Shown here piece after piece: positions 7,982 to 16,344 of a stretch of DNA of 64,000 bases. Numbering within the stretch: position 1 is the first letter of the stretch; every line of letters starts with the position of its first letter. Source of the DNA: Pseudoramibacter fermentans. GTDB taxonomy: Bacteria > Bacillota > Clostridia > Eubacteriales > Eubacteriaceae. The translations under genes were made by a program, and so were the position numbers. The notes beneath the pieces were generated by a model, which worked only from the letters and a program-made list of their open reading frames with translations, had not been told where the DNA came from and did no database searches. Location of the stretch: contig VOGB01000004.1 of assembly GCA_009493725.1 (NCBI GenBank), positions 496,001-560,000 of the forward strand. Direction: 5' to 3'.

Positions 7982-8734
7982 ATGAACGAAAAGAAAGAAA
8001 ATGTAGTTATTTCGAGGATTGAGGATGCTGTCGTCAAGCAGGACCGCCTTTATTTTTTTGATTTCTACGACGAGGCGATGCAGGTTAAAATCGAGACCTT
8101 TTTAAAGAAAAGTAAAGCCCATTACATTTTAGACGGCGGTTTTCCAGATGCGGCGAGAAAAATGCTCTGTGTGATCCCAGCGGACTGGATGACGTTTTTG
8201 GATCCAGAAGCGGATATAGAATGGCCGATGATGGCGGTTCGTTTCCCGAGGACCTTTGCCTTTGCGCACCGTCACGTGCTGGGCACGCTGATGGGACTCG
8301 GCATTGAACATAAGTGCATCGGCGACATCAATTTAGATGAAAAGGAGTGTCAGGTCGTCTTTGACGAGAAGATCTATCCTTTTTTGAAGAACGAGTTTGT
8401 CGCGATTCGAGGCCGGCGCATCCAGCCAGAATTTTTCGATTATCCGCATATCCGTTCCTTTACTCTGAAGACGAAAAAGATGGTCATCACCGTCAATTCG
8501 CCGAGAATCGATGCGGTCATCGACCGGATATGGGGAATTTCGAGGCAGACCGCTGAAGCGGCGGTCAGGCAATCTCGGGTTCGAGTCAATTACGCGGAAA
8601 TTTTGAAAAAGGATTTTGCGGTTAAGCCCGGGGACATCATTTCGTTCCGCGGAAAGGGAAAGGCCAAAATCGCGGACTTCATTGGAAAATCGAAAAAAGG
8701 AAAAATTCAAATTCAGGTTGAAAAATATTTATGA
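7982..8734 (+). CDS. ylmH: YlmH-type S4-domain RNA-binding protein
   Basis: The 250-residue protein has an N-terminal alpha/beta part typical of YlmH and a C-terminal S4 RNA-binding domain (about residues 178-245). The latter includes RIDAVIDRIWGISRQTAEAAV, RVRVNYAEILKKDFAVKPGDIISFRGKGKAKI. In other Firmicutes YlmH has been linked to ribosome quality control and cell division. Its neighbours agree: sepF lies upstream and rqcH lies convergently nearby. The start is the ATG at 7982; no strong Shine-Dalgarno sequence is seen. Its TGA overlaps the next gene's ATG (ATGA), so the two are translationally coupled. Confidence 0.88.
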   Translation: MNEKKENVVISRIEDAVVKQDRLYFFDFYDEAMQVKIETFLKKSKAHYILDGGFPDAARKMLCVIPADWMTFLDPEADIEWPMMAVRFPRTFAFAHRHVLGTLMGLGIEHKCIGDINLDEKECQVVFDEKIYPFLKNEFVAIRGRRIQPEFFDYPHIRSFTLKTKKMVITVNSPRIDAVIDRIWGISRQTAEAAVRQSRVRVNYAEILKKDFAVKPGDIISFRGKGKAKIADFIGKSKKGKIQIQVEKYL

Positions 8735-9678
8735 TCGACGATACAACACAACAAATAGATGAAAGGGTTCAGCTTATTGTGCAGACCGACGAGGATCGGG
8801 CGCGCCTAGACCGATTCTGCTCAGCGCATCTCACCAATCTGTCCAGATCTTACGTGAAGACGTTAATCAAAAAAGAATGTGTTCAGGTCAACGGCCAGAT
8901 CAAGAAGGCGTCCCACGCGTTAAACGCGGGGGATGTGGTCACAGTTGCCATTCCGGCGCCAGAGGAAGCCGGAATTCAAGCCGAGGATATTCCGCTCAAC
9001 ATCGTCTACGAGGATGACGATGTGATTGTGGTCGACAAACCTTCTGGGATGGTCGTGCATCCAGCACCGGGCACACCGTCGGGTACCTTGGTCAATGCGC
9101 TGATGGCGCACACGGATCAGCTTTCGACCATTAACGGCGTCAAGCGGCCGGGCATTGTGCACCGCATCGATAAGGACACGTCTGGCCTTTTGGTAGTGGC
9201 GAAAAACGATCACGCTCACCAGTTTTTAGCTGAGCAGCTCGCTGCACACGAAATGGTGCGCCAATACCACGGGCTGGTTCGGGGCAATATTGCGGAAGAA
9301 ACGGGCACTGTGGACATGCCTTTGGGGCGCCATCCCAAGGAGCGGATTAAAATGGCAGTGGTCGAAGATGGCCGGCATGCGGTAACCCATTTTACAGTGG
9401 TGAAACGCTTTGGACAATACACGGAAATGATTTTTAGGCTGGAAACCGGCCGAACCCATCAAATCCGCGTCCACATGCAGGCCATCGGACATCCGCTGGT
9501 CGGTGACCCGCTTTACGGCGCGCGCCGCAAGGAGCCCTTTAAAACCGACGGCCAGCTGCTGCACGCGGAAAAATTGGGGTTCGTTCACCCGACGACGAAG
9601 AAACTCATGGTCTTCACCTCACCGCTGCCCCCAATCTTTGAAGAAGCGCTGGCTTATTGCCGCCGGCATGCCATGTGA
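8731..9678 (+). CDS. RluA/RluD-family rRNA pseudouridine synthase
   Basis: The 315-residue protein has an N-terminal S4 domain (about residues 20-75) and the RluA catalytic domain. The motif HRIDKDTSGLLVVAKN near residue 145 contains the catalytic Asp, followed by the family motif ETGRTHQIRVHMQAIGHPLVGDPLYG near residue 235. The protein isomerises uridines in 23S rRNA, most likely as the RluD-like (YlyB) enzyme. It starts inside the ylmH stop codon. Its stop ends at 9678, one base before the end of rqcH on the other strand, so the two genes converge with no spacer or terminator. Confidence 0.93.
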   Translation: MIDDTTQQIDERVQLIVQTDEDRARLDRFCSAHLTNLSRSYVKTLIKKECVQVNGQIKKASHALNAGDVVTVAIPAPEEAGIQAEDIPLNIVYEDDDVIVVDKPSGMVVHPAPGTPSGTLVNALMAHTDQLSTINGVKRPGIVHRIDKDTSGLLVVAKNDHAHQFLAEQLAAHEMVRQYHGLVRGNIAEETGTVDMPLGRHPKERIKMAVVEDGRHAVTHFTVVKRFGQYTEMIFRLETGRTHQIRVHMQAIGHPLVGDPLYGARRKEPFKTDGQLLHAEKLGFVHPTTKKLMVFTSPLPPIFEEALAYCRRHAM

Positions 9679-11466
9679 TCAATCGTCGTCGGAGAGACGT
9701 TCGATTTGATCGATGATTTCGCGCTTTGGCGTAACGTACATCGTGTTTTGATTGGTAAAGATGACCATGCCGGGCTTGGCCTTGTTGGGCTTGTGCACGT
9801 ATTTGTAGTCGACGTAATCAACAGGCACGTTGGACGAGGTTTTCGCCTTGGAATAATAGGCTGCCAGCTGACCCGCTTCGAGCAGCGTTTTTTCAGTGAT
9901 AAAGCGGCCAGCCGCGACGACCAAGACGTGGGATCCGGGGGAATCCTTAACGTGGAGCCAGCAGTCCTCCGGATCGCCGAGCTTCGTCGCGATTTCATCG
10001 TTTTGGAAGTTGTTTTTGCCCACTAGAATCTCAAAGCCCTCTGAGGAGCGGAAGCGCATCGGATGGGAGGGCTTGGGCTTTTTGTCCTTGCCATTTTTCT
10101 TCGGATGCTTGACGAGATCCGAGTGGTTCACCTCATAGCGGATTTCGTCCAGCTCCTCAATTTCGGTACATTGGTCAAGGGCGTTTAATAGCGAACCGAG
10201 ATAATAGACCGTATCTTTCGTTTTTTCAATCTGCTCGGCGACTTGGACCTGAGCTCTCTTCGCTTTGTTGTAGCGCTTGTAGTAGCGCTGGGCATTCTGA
10301 GCCGGTTCCTGGTTGACCTTAAGCGGAATGTGAACGGTCGGCAGATCCGGGTCGTAGAAATTTTCCACATCGATGCCATCCATACCCTTTTGAATGCGGT
10401 AGATGTTGGCGGTGATCAAATCGCCGTACAGTTTATCCTTTTCCGCTTTTTTCGATTTTTTCAAATCTCGATGGAGATTATCCAGCTTTTTCGTGTCTTT
10501 TTTGTATAACGTCGACAGCTGATGCTTCAGGTTGGCGGCCTTTGCGTTAAATCTTAATTTTTTGTCCCGAAGGTAGAAAAAGGCTTCCAACATTCGGGAG
10601 ACCGAGTCGCAGGGCTGATGGTCGAGGTCCTTCAAAAAATGCAGATCAATGGTCGAAAAATTCTGAATGTGCCGATGGAAGTAATAAAGGGTCGGCTGGC
10701 AGCTGGTTTCAACCTCGTGCTGGATTTCAAAAAAGCTGTCGGACAAATAGCCCCTTTCTTTGACTGTGAGGTCAGACAGCGGGGTTTCACCGCTGACGCC
10801 GGCGCGGAAACAGATTTCTTGGGCTAAATCAGGAGAAATCCCCAGAAAACCGCCGATGAAAACGGCCGTGAGCTTTTGATTGGGCTGTTTTGAAAGCCAG
10901 CGGTCGAAATCCTCTGGCGTGCGGCAGTCAAAAAAGTCGGTCCGCTCTGCCGCCGGCGGCAGCTTGTAGTGCAGCCCCGGCAAAATGTGGCGGTAACGGC
11001 TGGACGAAGGGCCGACGCGCTTGACGGCGTCGATGATGACCGGTCCGTCGTCGGGGGTCTCCTCATCGGCCATAGTCAGGATCAGGTTGGCGTTTCGGCC
11101 GGTGATTTCAGCGACAAGGCTTTTGGTGACCGGATCGCCAAAATCATTTTTCCCGTTGACGTCAATGGCTAAAATGCGGTCAGAGCTGATCTGATGAATA
11201 TCGGAAATGGTGGTGTTGACGAGGTGTTTGCGCAGCACCATACAAAAGGTCGAGGGCTGAGGCGGATTCTTCTTTTTCTTTTCGGTGATGTGCACGCGCG
11301 GCTGATTGGCATTGGCGGACAAAAGCAATGTCGCGTTAATTGGCCCGGAAATCTGCAGATGCACTTCGTCGTTTTCCGGCTGATAGACCTTTCTGATTTT
11401 TCCTCCGACCAATTGAGCCTTAAGTTCTTTTACGAGATGATAAGTTGTGATACCGTCAAATGCCAC
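9679..11466 (-). CDS. rqcH: Rqc2/NFACT family ribosome quality-control factor
   Basis: The 595-residue protein shows the NFACT order. NFACT-N comes first (MAFDGITTYHLVKELKAQL, GGKIRKVYQP, then NANQPRVHIT), followed by helical and coiled-coil parts (residues ~290-450). NFACT-R is C-terminal (FEILVGKNNFQNDEIATKLGDPEDCWLHVKDSPGSHVLV). RqcH recruits tRNA-Ala to stalled 50S subunits and adds alanine tails. Older annotation calls this family fibronectin-binding protein. The start is GTG with AAAGGAGG upstream, and a good promoter lies at 11518-11546. It is transcribed against the ylmH-rluD pair. Confidence 0.93.
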   Translation of the reverse strand: MAFDGITTYHLVKELKAQLVGGKIRKVYQPENDEVHLQISGPINATLLLSANANQPRVHITEKKKKNPPQPSTFCMVLRKHLVNTTISDIHQISSDRILAIDVNGKNDFGDPVTKSLVAEITGRNANLILTMADEETPDDGPVIIDAVKRVGPSSSRYRHILPGLHYKLPPAAERTDFFDCRTPEDFDRWLSKQPNQKLTAVFIGGFLGISPDLAQEICFRAGVSGETPLSDLTVKERGYLSDSFFEIQHEVETSCQPTLYYFHRHIQNFSTIDLHFLKDLDHQPCDSVSRMLEAFFYLRDKKLRFNAKAANLKHQLSTLYKKDTKKLDNLHRDLKKSKKAEKDKLYGDLITANIYRIQKGMDGIDVENFYDPDLPTVHIPLKVNQEPAQNAQRYYKRYNKAKRAQVQVAEQIEKTKDTVYYLGSLLNALDQCTEIEELDEIRYEVNHSDLVKHPKKNGKDKKPKPSHPMRFRSSEGFEILVGKNNFQNDEIATKLGDPEDCWLHVKDSPGSHVLVVAAGRFITEKTLLEAGQLAAYYSKAKTSSNVPVDYVDYKYVHKPNKAKPGMVIFTNQNTMYVTPKREIIDQIERLSDDD

Positions 11467-11517
11467 TGGAATTCCTCCTTTAATTAAGTTTTAGATCGAT
11501 TCAATTGATTGTTGTTT

Positions 11518-11546
11518 AATATAATCGAAACGGAAAATAAAATCAA
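11518..11546 (-). promoter_or_regulatory. rqcH promoter
   Basis: On the minus strand TTGATT (11546-11541) and TATATT (11523-11518) are separated by 17 bp, about 52 bp before the GTG start. Confidence 0.6.
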
Positions 11547-11562
11547 TAATGGCCGGCCAGTC

Positions 11563-11591
11563 TTGTATTTTTTGCGTGAAATCGGTATGAT
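11563..11591 (+). promoter_or_regulatory. yicC operon promoter
   Basis: TTGTAT and TATGAT are separated by 17 bp, 29 bp before the yicC ATG. It is divergent from the rqcH promoter, so the short gap drives both directions. Confidence 0.55.
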
Positions 11592-11620
11592 AAAAGAAAT
11601 ATTGGGCGGAGGCAATCAGA

Positions 11621-12499
11621 ATGAAAAGCATGACAGGATTCGGACGGGCGGATTACCGGGATGAAAATTGGAACATTTCGGTTGAAATCAAGACGGTGAA
11701 TCACCGCTATCGGGATTATGCGATCCGCATGCCTTCGATTTTAAATTCTGTGGAATCGAAAATCAAAAATGAAATCGGCAAGACGGTCGCGAGAGGCCGG
11801 ATCGACGTGTTCATCCAGTTTGAAAATTTATCGGAAAGCCAGCGGCAGATCGTCTTGGACGAAAATTTGGCGAAGACCTATATTGATGCGCTCAATGCCA
11901 TTAAGGCCCTCGATCCGATGATGCGCGATGAAATCGGCGTGGATCTGGTTGCGAAATTCCCCGACGTCATCAAAACTACCGAAAAGGTCCAAAATGACGA
12001 CGAAAACTGGCAGATGCTTCAGCCTGTACTGGCGAAGGCGCTGGAACAGGTTGCGGAAAGCAGGGCGCAGGATGCGGTGGCGATGGCCGATGATATGGCG
12101 CTGCGCGTGGAAAACATCGAGACAATGATGCAGAAAATTGCGGCGCGCGCCCCGGAGGTGCTTGGTGCGTATCGAGACAACATTCACCAAAAGGTGACCG
12201 ATTTTCTCGAAGGGTCAGAGATTGATGAAGGGCGGATTTTGACCGAGGTGGCGGTGATGGCCGACCGGCTGGACATTACAGAGGAACTCAACCGGATGAA
12301 CGGTCATCTGAAGCGCATGAAGGCATTACTTCAGGAAGAAACGCCGGTAGGGCGCAAATTCGATTTCCTCGTACAGGAAATGAATCGGGAGATCAATACC
12401 ATTGGTTCAAAGGCGTCCGACCTCGAAATCCAGGACAGCGTCGTGGATGTCAAGGCGGAAATTGAAAAAATTAGAGAACAGATTCAAAATATAGAGTAG
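11621..12499 (+). CDS. yicC: YicC/YloC family endoribonuclease
   Basis: The 292-residue protein has the diagnostic start MKSMTGFGRA and the family's C-terminal block LNRMNGHLKRMKALLQEE, GRKFDFLVQEMNREINTIGSKA. YicC-type proteins are reported as RNA-degrading enzymes. In Firmicutes the gene is nearly always followed by gmk and rpoZ, as here. GGAGG lies upstream of the ATG. The gap to gmk is 14 bp, so this gene leads a long operon extending at least to gmk and possibly through priA. Confidence 0.92.
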   Translation: MKSMTGFGRADYRDENWNISVEIKTVNHRYRDYAIRMPSILNSVESKIKNEIGKTVARGRIDVFIQFENLSESQRQIVLDENLAKTYIDALNAIKALDPMMRDEIGVDLVAKFPDVIKTTEKVQNDDENWQMLQPVLAKALEQVAESRAQDAVAMADDMALRVENIETMMQKIAARAPEVLGAYRDNIHQKVTDFLEGSEIDEGRILTEVAVMADRLDITEELNRMNGHLKRMKALLQEETPVGRKFDFLVQEMNREINTIGSKASDLEIQDSVVDVKAEIEKIREQIQNIE

Positions 12500-12513
12500 A
12501 GGTGTAAAATCAA

Positions 12514-13122
12514 TTGAAAAAACAGCGTGGACAGCTCATTATTTTATCGGGACCATCGGGCGCGGGAAAGGGCACGGTTTGTCAGGCCGCGACGGCGCAC
12601 AATCCGAATCTTAAAATATCGATTTCGGCGACAACCCGCGCACCTCGCGGCGCGGAACGGGACGGCGTCGAATATTTCTTCCTCGACAAAGCAGATTTCG
12701 AGAAAAAAATTGAAGAAAATGCCTTTCTGGAATACGCGAAGGTGCACGACCATTATTACGGCACGCCGAAGGCCCACGTGCTCCAGATGCTGGATGAGGG
12801 CACGGATGTCATTTTAGAAATCGACGTGCAGGGCGCAGCGCAGATTAAAGAAAAATTAGGCTTTGGCGTTCTGATTTTTATCGCGCCGCCGTCAATCGAG
12901 GTGCTTAAGAAAAGACTGGTGAACCGGAAGACTGACAGCGATGCCCAGATTCAGCTTCGTATGAAGAATGCGCTCACCGAGCTGAAACAGGCCGAGCACT
13001 ACGACTACGTGATTGTGAACGACACGGTGGATCAGGCCGCGGCGGACTTAGAGGCCATCATCCGGGCTGAACGGTGCCGGACCCAAAATAATTTAGAAAT
13101 CATTGAAGAAATGTTGATGTAA
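12514..13122 (+). CDS. gmk: Guanylate kinase
   Basis: The 202-residue protein phosphorylates GMP to GDP. The P-loop GPSGAGKGT is at residues 12-20, and the GMP-binding region includes TTRAPRGAERDGVEYFF. EIDVQGAAQIKE near residue 105 and the lid region RLVNRKTDSDAQIQLRMKNA are also typical. The start is TTG at 12514, supported by GAGGTG nine bases upstream and by the position of the P-loop relative to other Gmk proteins. It lies between yicC and rpoZ. Confidence 0.96.
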   Translation: MKKQRGQLIILSGPSGAGKGTVCQAATAHNPNLKISISATTRAPRGAERDGVEYFFLDKADFEKKIEENAFLEYAKVHDHYYGTPKAHVLQMLDEGTDVILEIDVQGAAQIKEKLGFGVLIFIAPPSIEVLKKRLVNRKTDSDAQIQLRMKNALTELKQAEHYDYVIVNDTVDQAAADLEAIIRAERCRTQNNLEIIEEMLM

Positions 13123-13143
13123 AACTTCAATAAGGGTTATAAT
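13114..13143 (+). promoter_or_regulatory. Internal promoter before rpoZ
   Basis: TTGATG and TATAAT are separated by 18 bp. The -35 overlaps the end of gmk and the -10 lies 44 bp before the rpoZ ATG. It may add transcription for rpoZ-priA inside the larger operon. Confidence 0.5.
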
Positions 13144-13187
13144 ATTATGTATTCATTTTGAATCCACAGATAAAGGAGTTAACAGAC

Positions 13188-13538
13188 ATGAGCTGGAAAA
13201 CATATTATGGAGAAAACGGCAGCGGCCTTCGTTACCCGCCGATTAATTTGATGATTTCCAAGGCAGACAATAAATACGAATTGTGCGTCGCGACGTCAAG
13301 ACGCGCCCGTCAATTGATCGATGGCGCTGAGCCACTGGTCCGCGTGAACATCGACAACCCGATTTCAACGGCGACCGAAGAAATTGCCGAAGAAGAAGTG
13401 AAAATTATCGGCCTGGATGCGAAACAGGAACGTCAGGAAAAGGCCCAGAATGCCGACGATGAATTTGCGGCGGCTCAGGAAAACGAAGGCGTTTCCCTCG
13501 AAGATCTGGCTAACGGAGACGACATCATTCTCGAATAG
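13188..13538 (+). CDS. rpoZ: RNA polymerase omega subunit
   Basis: The 116-residue protein has the omega core YPPINLMISKADNKYELCVATSRRARQLIDG (about residues 17-48) and the conserved STATEEIAEEEVKI helix near residue 70. It helps assemble and stabilise RNA polymerase. The C-terminal ~40 residues are an acidic low-complexity tail beyond the usual ~70-residue core. The ATG at 13188 is chosen because AAGGAG lies at 13175-13180; the in-frame TTG at 13158 is less likely. Its stop overlaps the GTG of priA by one base. Confidence 0.9.
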   Translation: MSWKTYYGENGSGLRYPPINLMISKADNKYELCVATSRRARQLIDGAEPLVRVNIDNPISTATEEIAEEEVKIIGLDAKQERQEKAQNADDEFAAAQENEGVSLEDLANGDDIILE

Positions 13539-15712
13539 TGAAGATTGCGAGAATCTTTTTAAAGCAGACCAACAAGCGCATTGACCACGCCTACGATTAC
13601 CGCGTGCCCGAGACGATGGCCGATCAGGTTGTGCCTGGCGTCCGCGTCGCCGTGCCCTTTGCTCGGGGCGGGCGCGTGGTCGAGGGCTTTGTGATTGCCG
13701 TTGGCGATCACTCGAAATACGCAGATAAGCTTCGCGACGTGCTGCAGGTGATAGACCACGAGCCTGTTGTCGATGAGGTTCACCGAAAATTGTGCCTCTG
13801 GCTGGTGAAGATACACGACTGTCTCTTTTACGATGCGCTGGCGTTGTTTATTCAACCGGTCCGCGTAATCCGAGAAACGGATGAACACGGCGAAGCGATT
13901 TTCCGCCCGTATCAAAAGACAGAAACGGTCTTTCGCCTTACGCAGGCAGGCCAAAGCGCCAAGACGCGCGGCAAAAAAATGGCGCGGATTTTAGAACTGC
14001 TTAAATTGGGGCCGATGAGTGCTCCAGAATTAAACGCCGCTGTTCCGAACGCATCGGCCAGCCGGCGAAAGCTTTTGGCTAACGAATGGATTGAAGCGGT
14101 CGACGCAGAAGCTCTGAGCGCGCCAAAGTCGGCGGTGCATTTACCGCCAATACAATGTGATAATCGTGTTTTTCAATCGATTGTGGAAAACTTATCAAGC
14201 GCCGGGGATCAACCGGTCTTTTTTTATCAAAAAGACGATGATATGCGGTTTGAAACCTTTCTTCAGGCCGCGGTAGAAAAGATCAACCTTGGCCAGACGG
14301 TGCTCATCATTGAGCCGGAAATCAATCTGCTGAAAAAAAACGCCGGCCGCTTTAAAAGCGTTTTTGGCGAACTCGGTGCAGTGTATCACAGCGGCCTTAA
14401 AATAACAGAACGCTACCGCATTTTTCACCAAATTCAAAAGGGGCACATCAGGATTGTATTGGGGACACGGACCGCGATCTTTCTGCCCTTTCAAAATATC
14501 GGCCTGATTGGAGTCGACGAGATGGGCAGCGGTCAGTACATTTCAGATTCTGAACCCCACTATCAGCTGCCCGACGTCGCCGCACAGCTGGCGAAGATCA
14601 GCGGCGCCCAGATGCTCATATCAGATCCCATTCCGTCTGTCACGCTCAGATGGCGAATGGCGGAGCGGCAAATTGTGAAGGCCGTCGAGCCGTCCAGTTT
14701 TGATCCAGTGGGAATCATTGACATGAAAAGAGAGATGCAGCGGGGCAATTTGAGCATTTTCAGCCATTTGCTCGAGGAGGAAATAGACCGTGCCCTTGGC
14801 CGCGGTCAGCGGGCTGTGCTGCTGCACAACCGGCTTGGCTATCAGCGCGCTGTCTTTTGCAGAGACTGCGGCGAGACGGTCAAATGCCCGGTCTGTGGGC
14901 GCCCGATGAAAACCGACCATAACCGAACATTGATCTGTATGACCTGCGGGGAAAGACGGCCTTTTCCCAAAACCTGTCCGTCGTGCGGCAGCACCCATAT
15001 TAAAGGGATGGGGGTCGGTTTGGATCAGGTTGCCGAGTTTGTTCAGGAAAAATGGCCGGACTGCCGCGTTTTAAAAATCGATGGCGCCGCAGTCCGCCAG
15101 CGGGAGTTTGATGAATGCTGCGGCGAAATCCGCAAGGCCGATATTGTCGTTGGGACCCGGAGCCTCGTCAGAGGCTTTCCCTTTAGCGATGTGGGTTGTG
15201 CGGCCGTCGTACTTATCGATCAGGATATCGATGGCAACGCCTACAATGCAGCGGAGCAGGCGTACCGTTTGTATCGGCTGTTTTTTGAAAGAACGCAGGC
15301 CTCAAGCCGGTACATTCAGACCTACAACACCACACATCCTGTTGTCGAGGCGCTGCATCAAAGTCAGGACGATCAATTTTACGAGGCTGAGCTGAAATAC
15401 CGAAAAAGCATGGACTATCCGCCCTTTGGCCACCTTTTTTATTTCGAAATATTTGGAGAAGATCAGGCGCAGGTTAAGGCGGACAGCATCAGCCTGTATC
15501 GCGCTTTACAGGCTAGATTTCAGCAATGGGTCGTGTACAGGCCGGTTTTTGGTGGGGTCAGGCGCGAAAAGCATCAAACCGAGTACCAAATTGTTCTGAA
15601 GGCGCCTAAAATTCCGCCGGTATCCAACGGCATTAGACGCATGATCTGGGACGGTGAATTTGAACGGCTCGCTTCAAAAATCACGGTGGTCATCGACCCG
15701 ATATTAGATTAA
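13538..15712 (+). CDS. priA: PriA-like replication restart protein with degenerate helicase motifs
   Basis: The 724-residue protein has PriA architecture. The 3'-DNA-binding domain opens with FLKQTNKRIDHAYDYRVP and continues with VRVAVPFARGGRVVEGFVIAV. All eight zinc cysteines are present (CRDC, CPVC, CMTC, CPSC, residues ~440-490). The C-terminal domain includes YPPFGHLFYFE. The helicase core has decayed, however. The region that should carry GxTGSGKT reads PVFFYQKDDDMRFET (about residue 226), the DEEH box reads DEMG (about 326) and SATPS reads SDPIPS (about 362). The QVAGRAGR arginine-finger motif is absent from LYRLFFERTQASSRY (about 585). It is therefore probably a non-helicase primosome platform, as proposed for actinobacterial PriA. 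The reading frame is intact. The GTG start overlaps the rpoZ stop. Confidence 0.88.
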   Translation: MKIARIFLKQTNKRIDHAYDYRVPETMADQVVPGVRVAVPFARGGRVVEGFVIAVGDHSKYADKLRDVLQVIDHEPVVDEVHRKLCLWLVKIHDCLFYDALALFIQPVRVIRETDEHGEAIFRPYQKTETVFRLTQAGQSAKTRGKKMARILELLKLGPMSAPELNAAVPNASASRRKLLANEWIEAVDAEALSAPKSAVHLPPIQCDNRVFQSIVENLSSAGDQPVFFYQKDDDMRFETFLQAAVEKINLGQTVLIIEPEINLLKKNAGRFKSVFGELGAVYHSGLKITERYRIFHQIQKGHIRIVLGTRTAIFLPFQNIGLIGVDEMGSGQYISDSEPHYQLPDVAAQLAKISGAQMLISDPIPSVTLRWRMAERQIVKAVEPSSFDPVGIIDMKREMQRGNLSIFSHLLEEEIDRALGRGQRAVLLHNRLGYQRAVFCRDCGETVKCPVCGRPMKTDHNRTLICMTCGERRPFPKTCPSCGSTHIKGMGVGLDQVAEFVQEKWPDCRVLKIDGAAVRQREFDECCGEIRKADIVVGTRSLVRGFPFSDVGCAAVVLIDQDIDGNAYNAAEQAYRLYRLFFERTQASSRYIQTYNTTHPVVEALHQSQDDQFYEAELKYRKSMDYPPFGHLFYFEIFGEDQAQVKADSISLYRALQARFQQWVVYRPVFGGVRREKHQTEYQIVLKAPKIPPVSNGIRRMIWDGEFERLASKITVVIDPILD

Positions 15713-15735
15713 ATCAATAATGGAGGATGATAAAA

Positions 15736-16344
15736 ATGGCGATTCGCAAATTGAGATACAATGACGATCCGATTCTGAGAAAAAAAGCGAGAGAAATCAC
15801 AGAAATTAACGATCGGATCAAAACGCTGGCGGCAGACATGCTGGAAACCATGTACGACGATGAAGGCGTCGGCCTGGCAGCGCCGCAGGTCGGCATTCTG
15901 AGACGTTTGGTGGTGATTGACGTCGGCAAGGGGCCGATCACCATGATCAATCCAGTGATTGTCGACCAGAAGGGCAGCATTGTCGACGTTGAAGGCTGCT
16001 TGAGCTTTCCCGACGACGCGGGCTACGTCGAACGGCCTGAATACGTCACCGCACAGTTCACTAATCTGGAAGGACAGCGCTGTGAAGTGAAGGGGCATAT
16101 GCTTTTGGCTCGGGCCATCTGCCACGAGCTGGATCATTTGGACGGTAAGGTCTTCATCGATAAAAAAATTCCGGTCGAAAAAGCAGAAAAAATGATCGAA
16201 GCTCAGAATGCACGCTTGGCGAAGGCACAAAACAAAACGAAGCCGGCGAGCAAGCCGGAGGAAGGCATCACCAGTGAAGCCTTTGAAAAACCAGCGGATA
16301 TGCAGGCGGTTGAAGCACTGAATGGAGAGGACAGCCATGAATAA
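15736..16344 (+). CDS. def: Peptide deformylase
   Basis: The 202-residue metalloenzyme removes the formyl group from nascent N-terminal Met. All three signature motifs are present: GVGLAAPQVG (residues ~43-52), EGCLSFP with the metal Cys (about 88) and HELDH with the metal histidines (about 132). A ~45-residue charged C-terminal extension (NKTKPASKPEEG) is unusual for the family but not unique. The ATG at 15736 is chosen because GGAGG at 15722-15726 is too close to the ATG at 15727. Its end overlaps the start of fmt by 8 bases. Confidence 0.96.
   Translation: MAIRKLRYNDDPILRKKAREITEINDRIKTLAADMLETMYDDEGVGLAAPQVGILRRLVVIDVGKGPITMINPVIVDQKGSIVDVEGCLSFPDDAGYVERPEYVTAQFTNLEGQRCEVKGHMLLARAICHELDHLDGKVFIDKKIPVEKAEKMIEAQNARLAKAQNKTKPASKPEEGITSEAFEKPADMQAVEALNGEDSHE

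Noticed and set aside
15709..16338. 209-codon minus-strand frame opposite def
   Set aside because: Def carries complete catalytic motifs in the other frame; the minus frame has no start signal.
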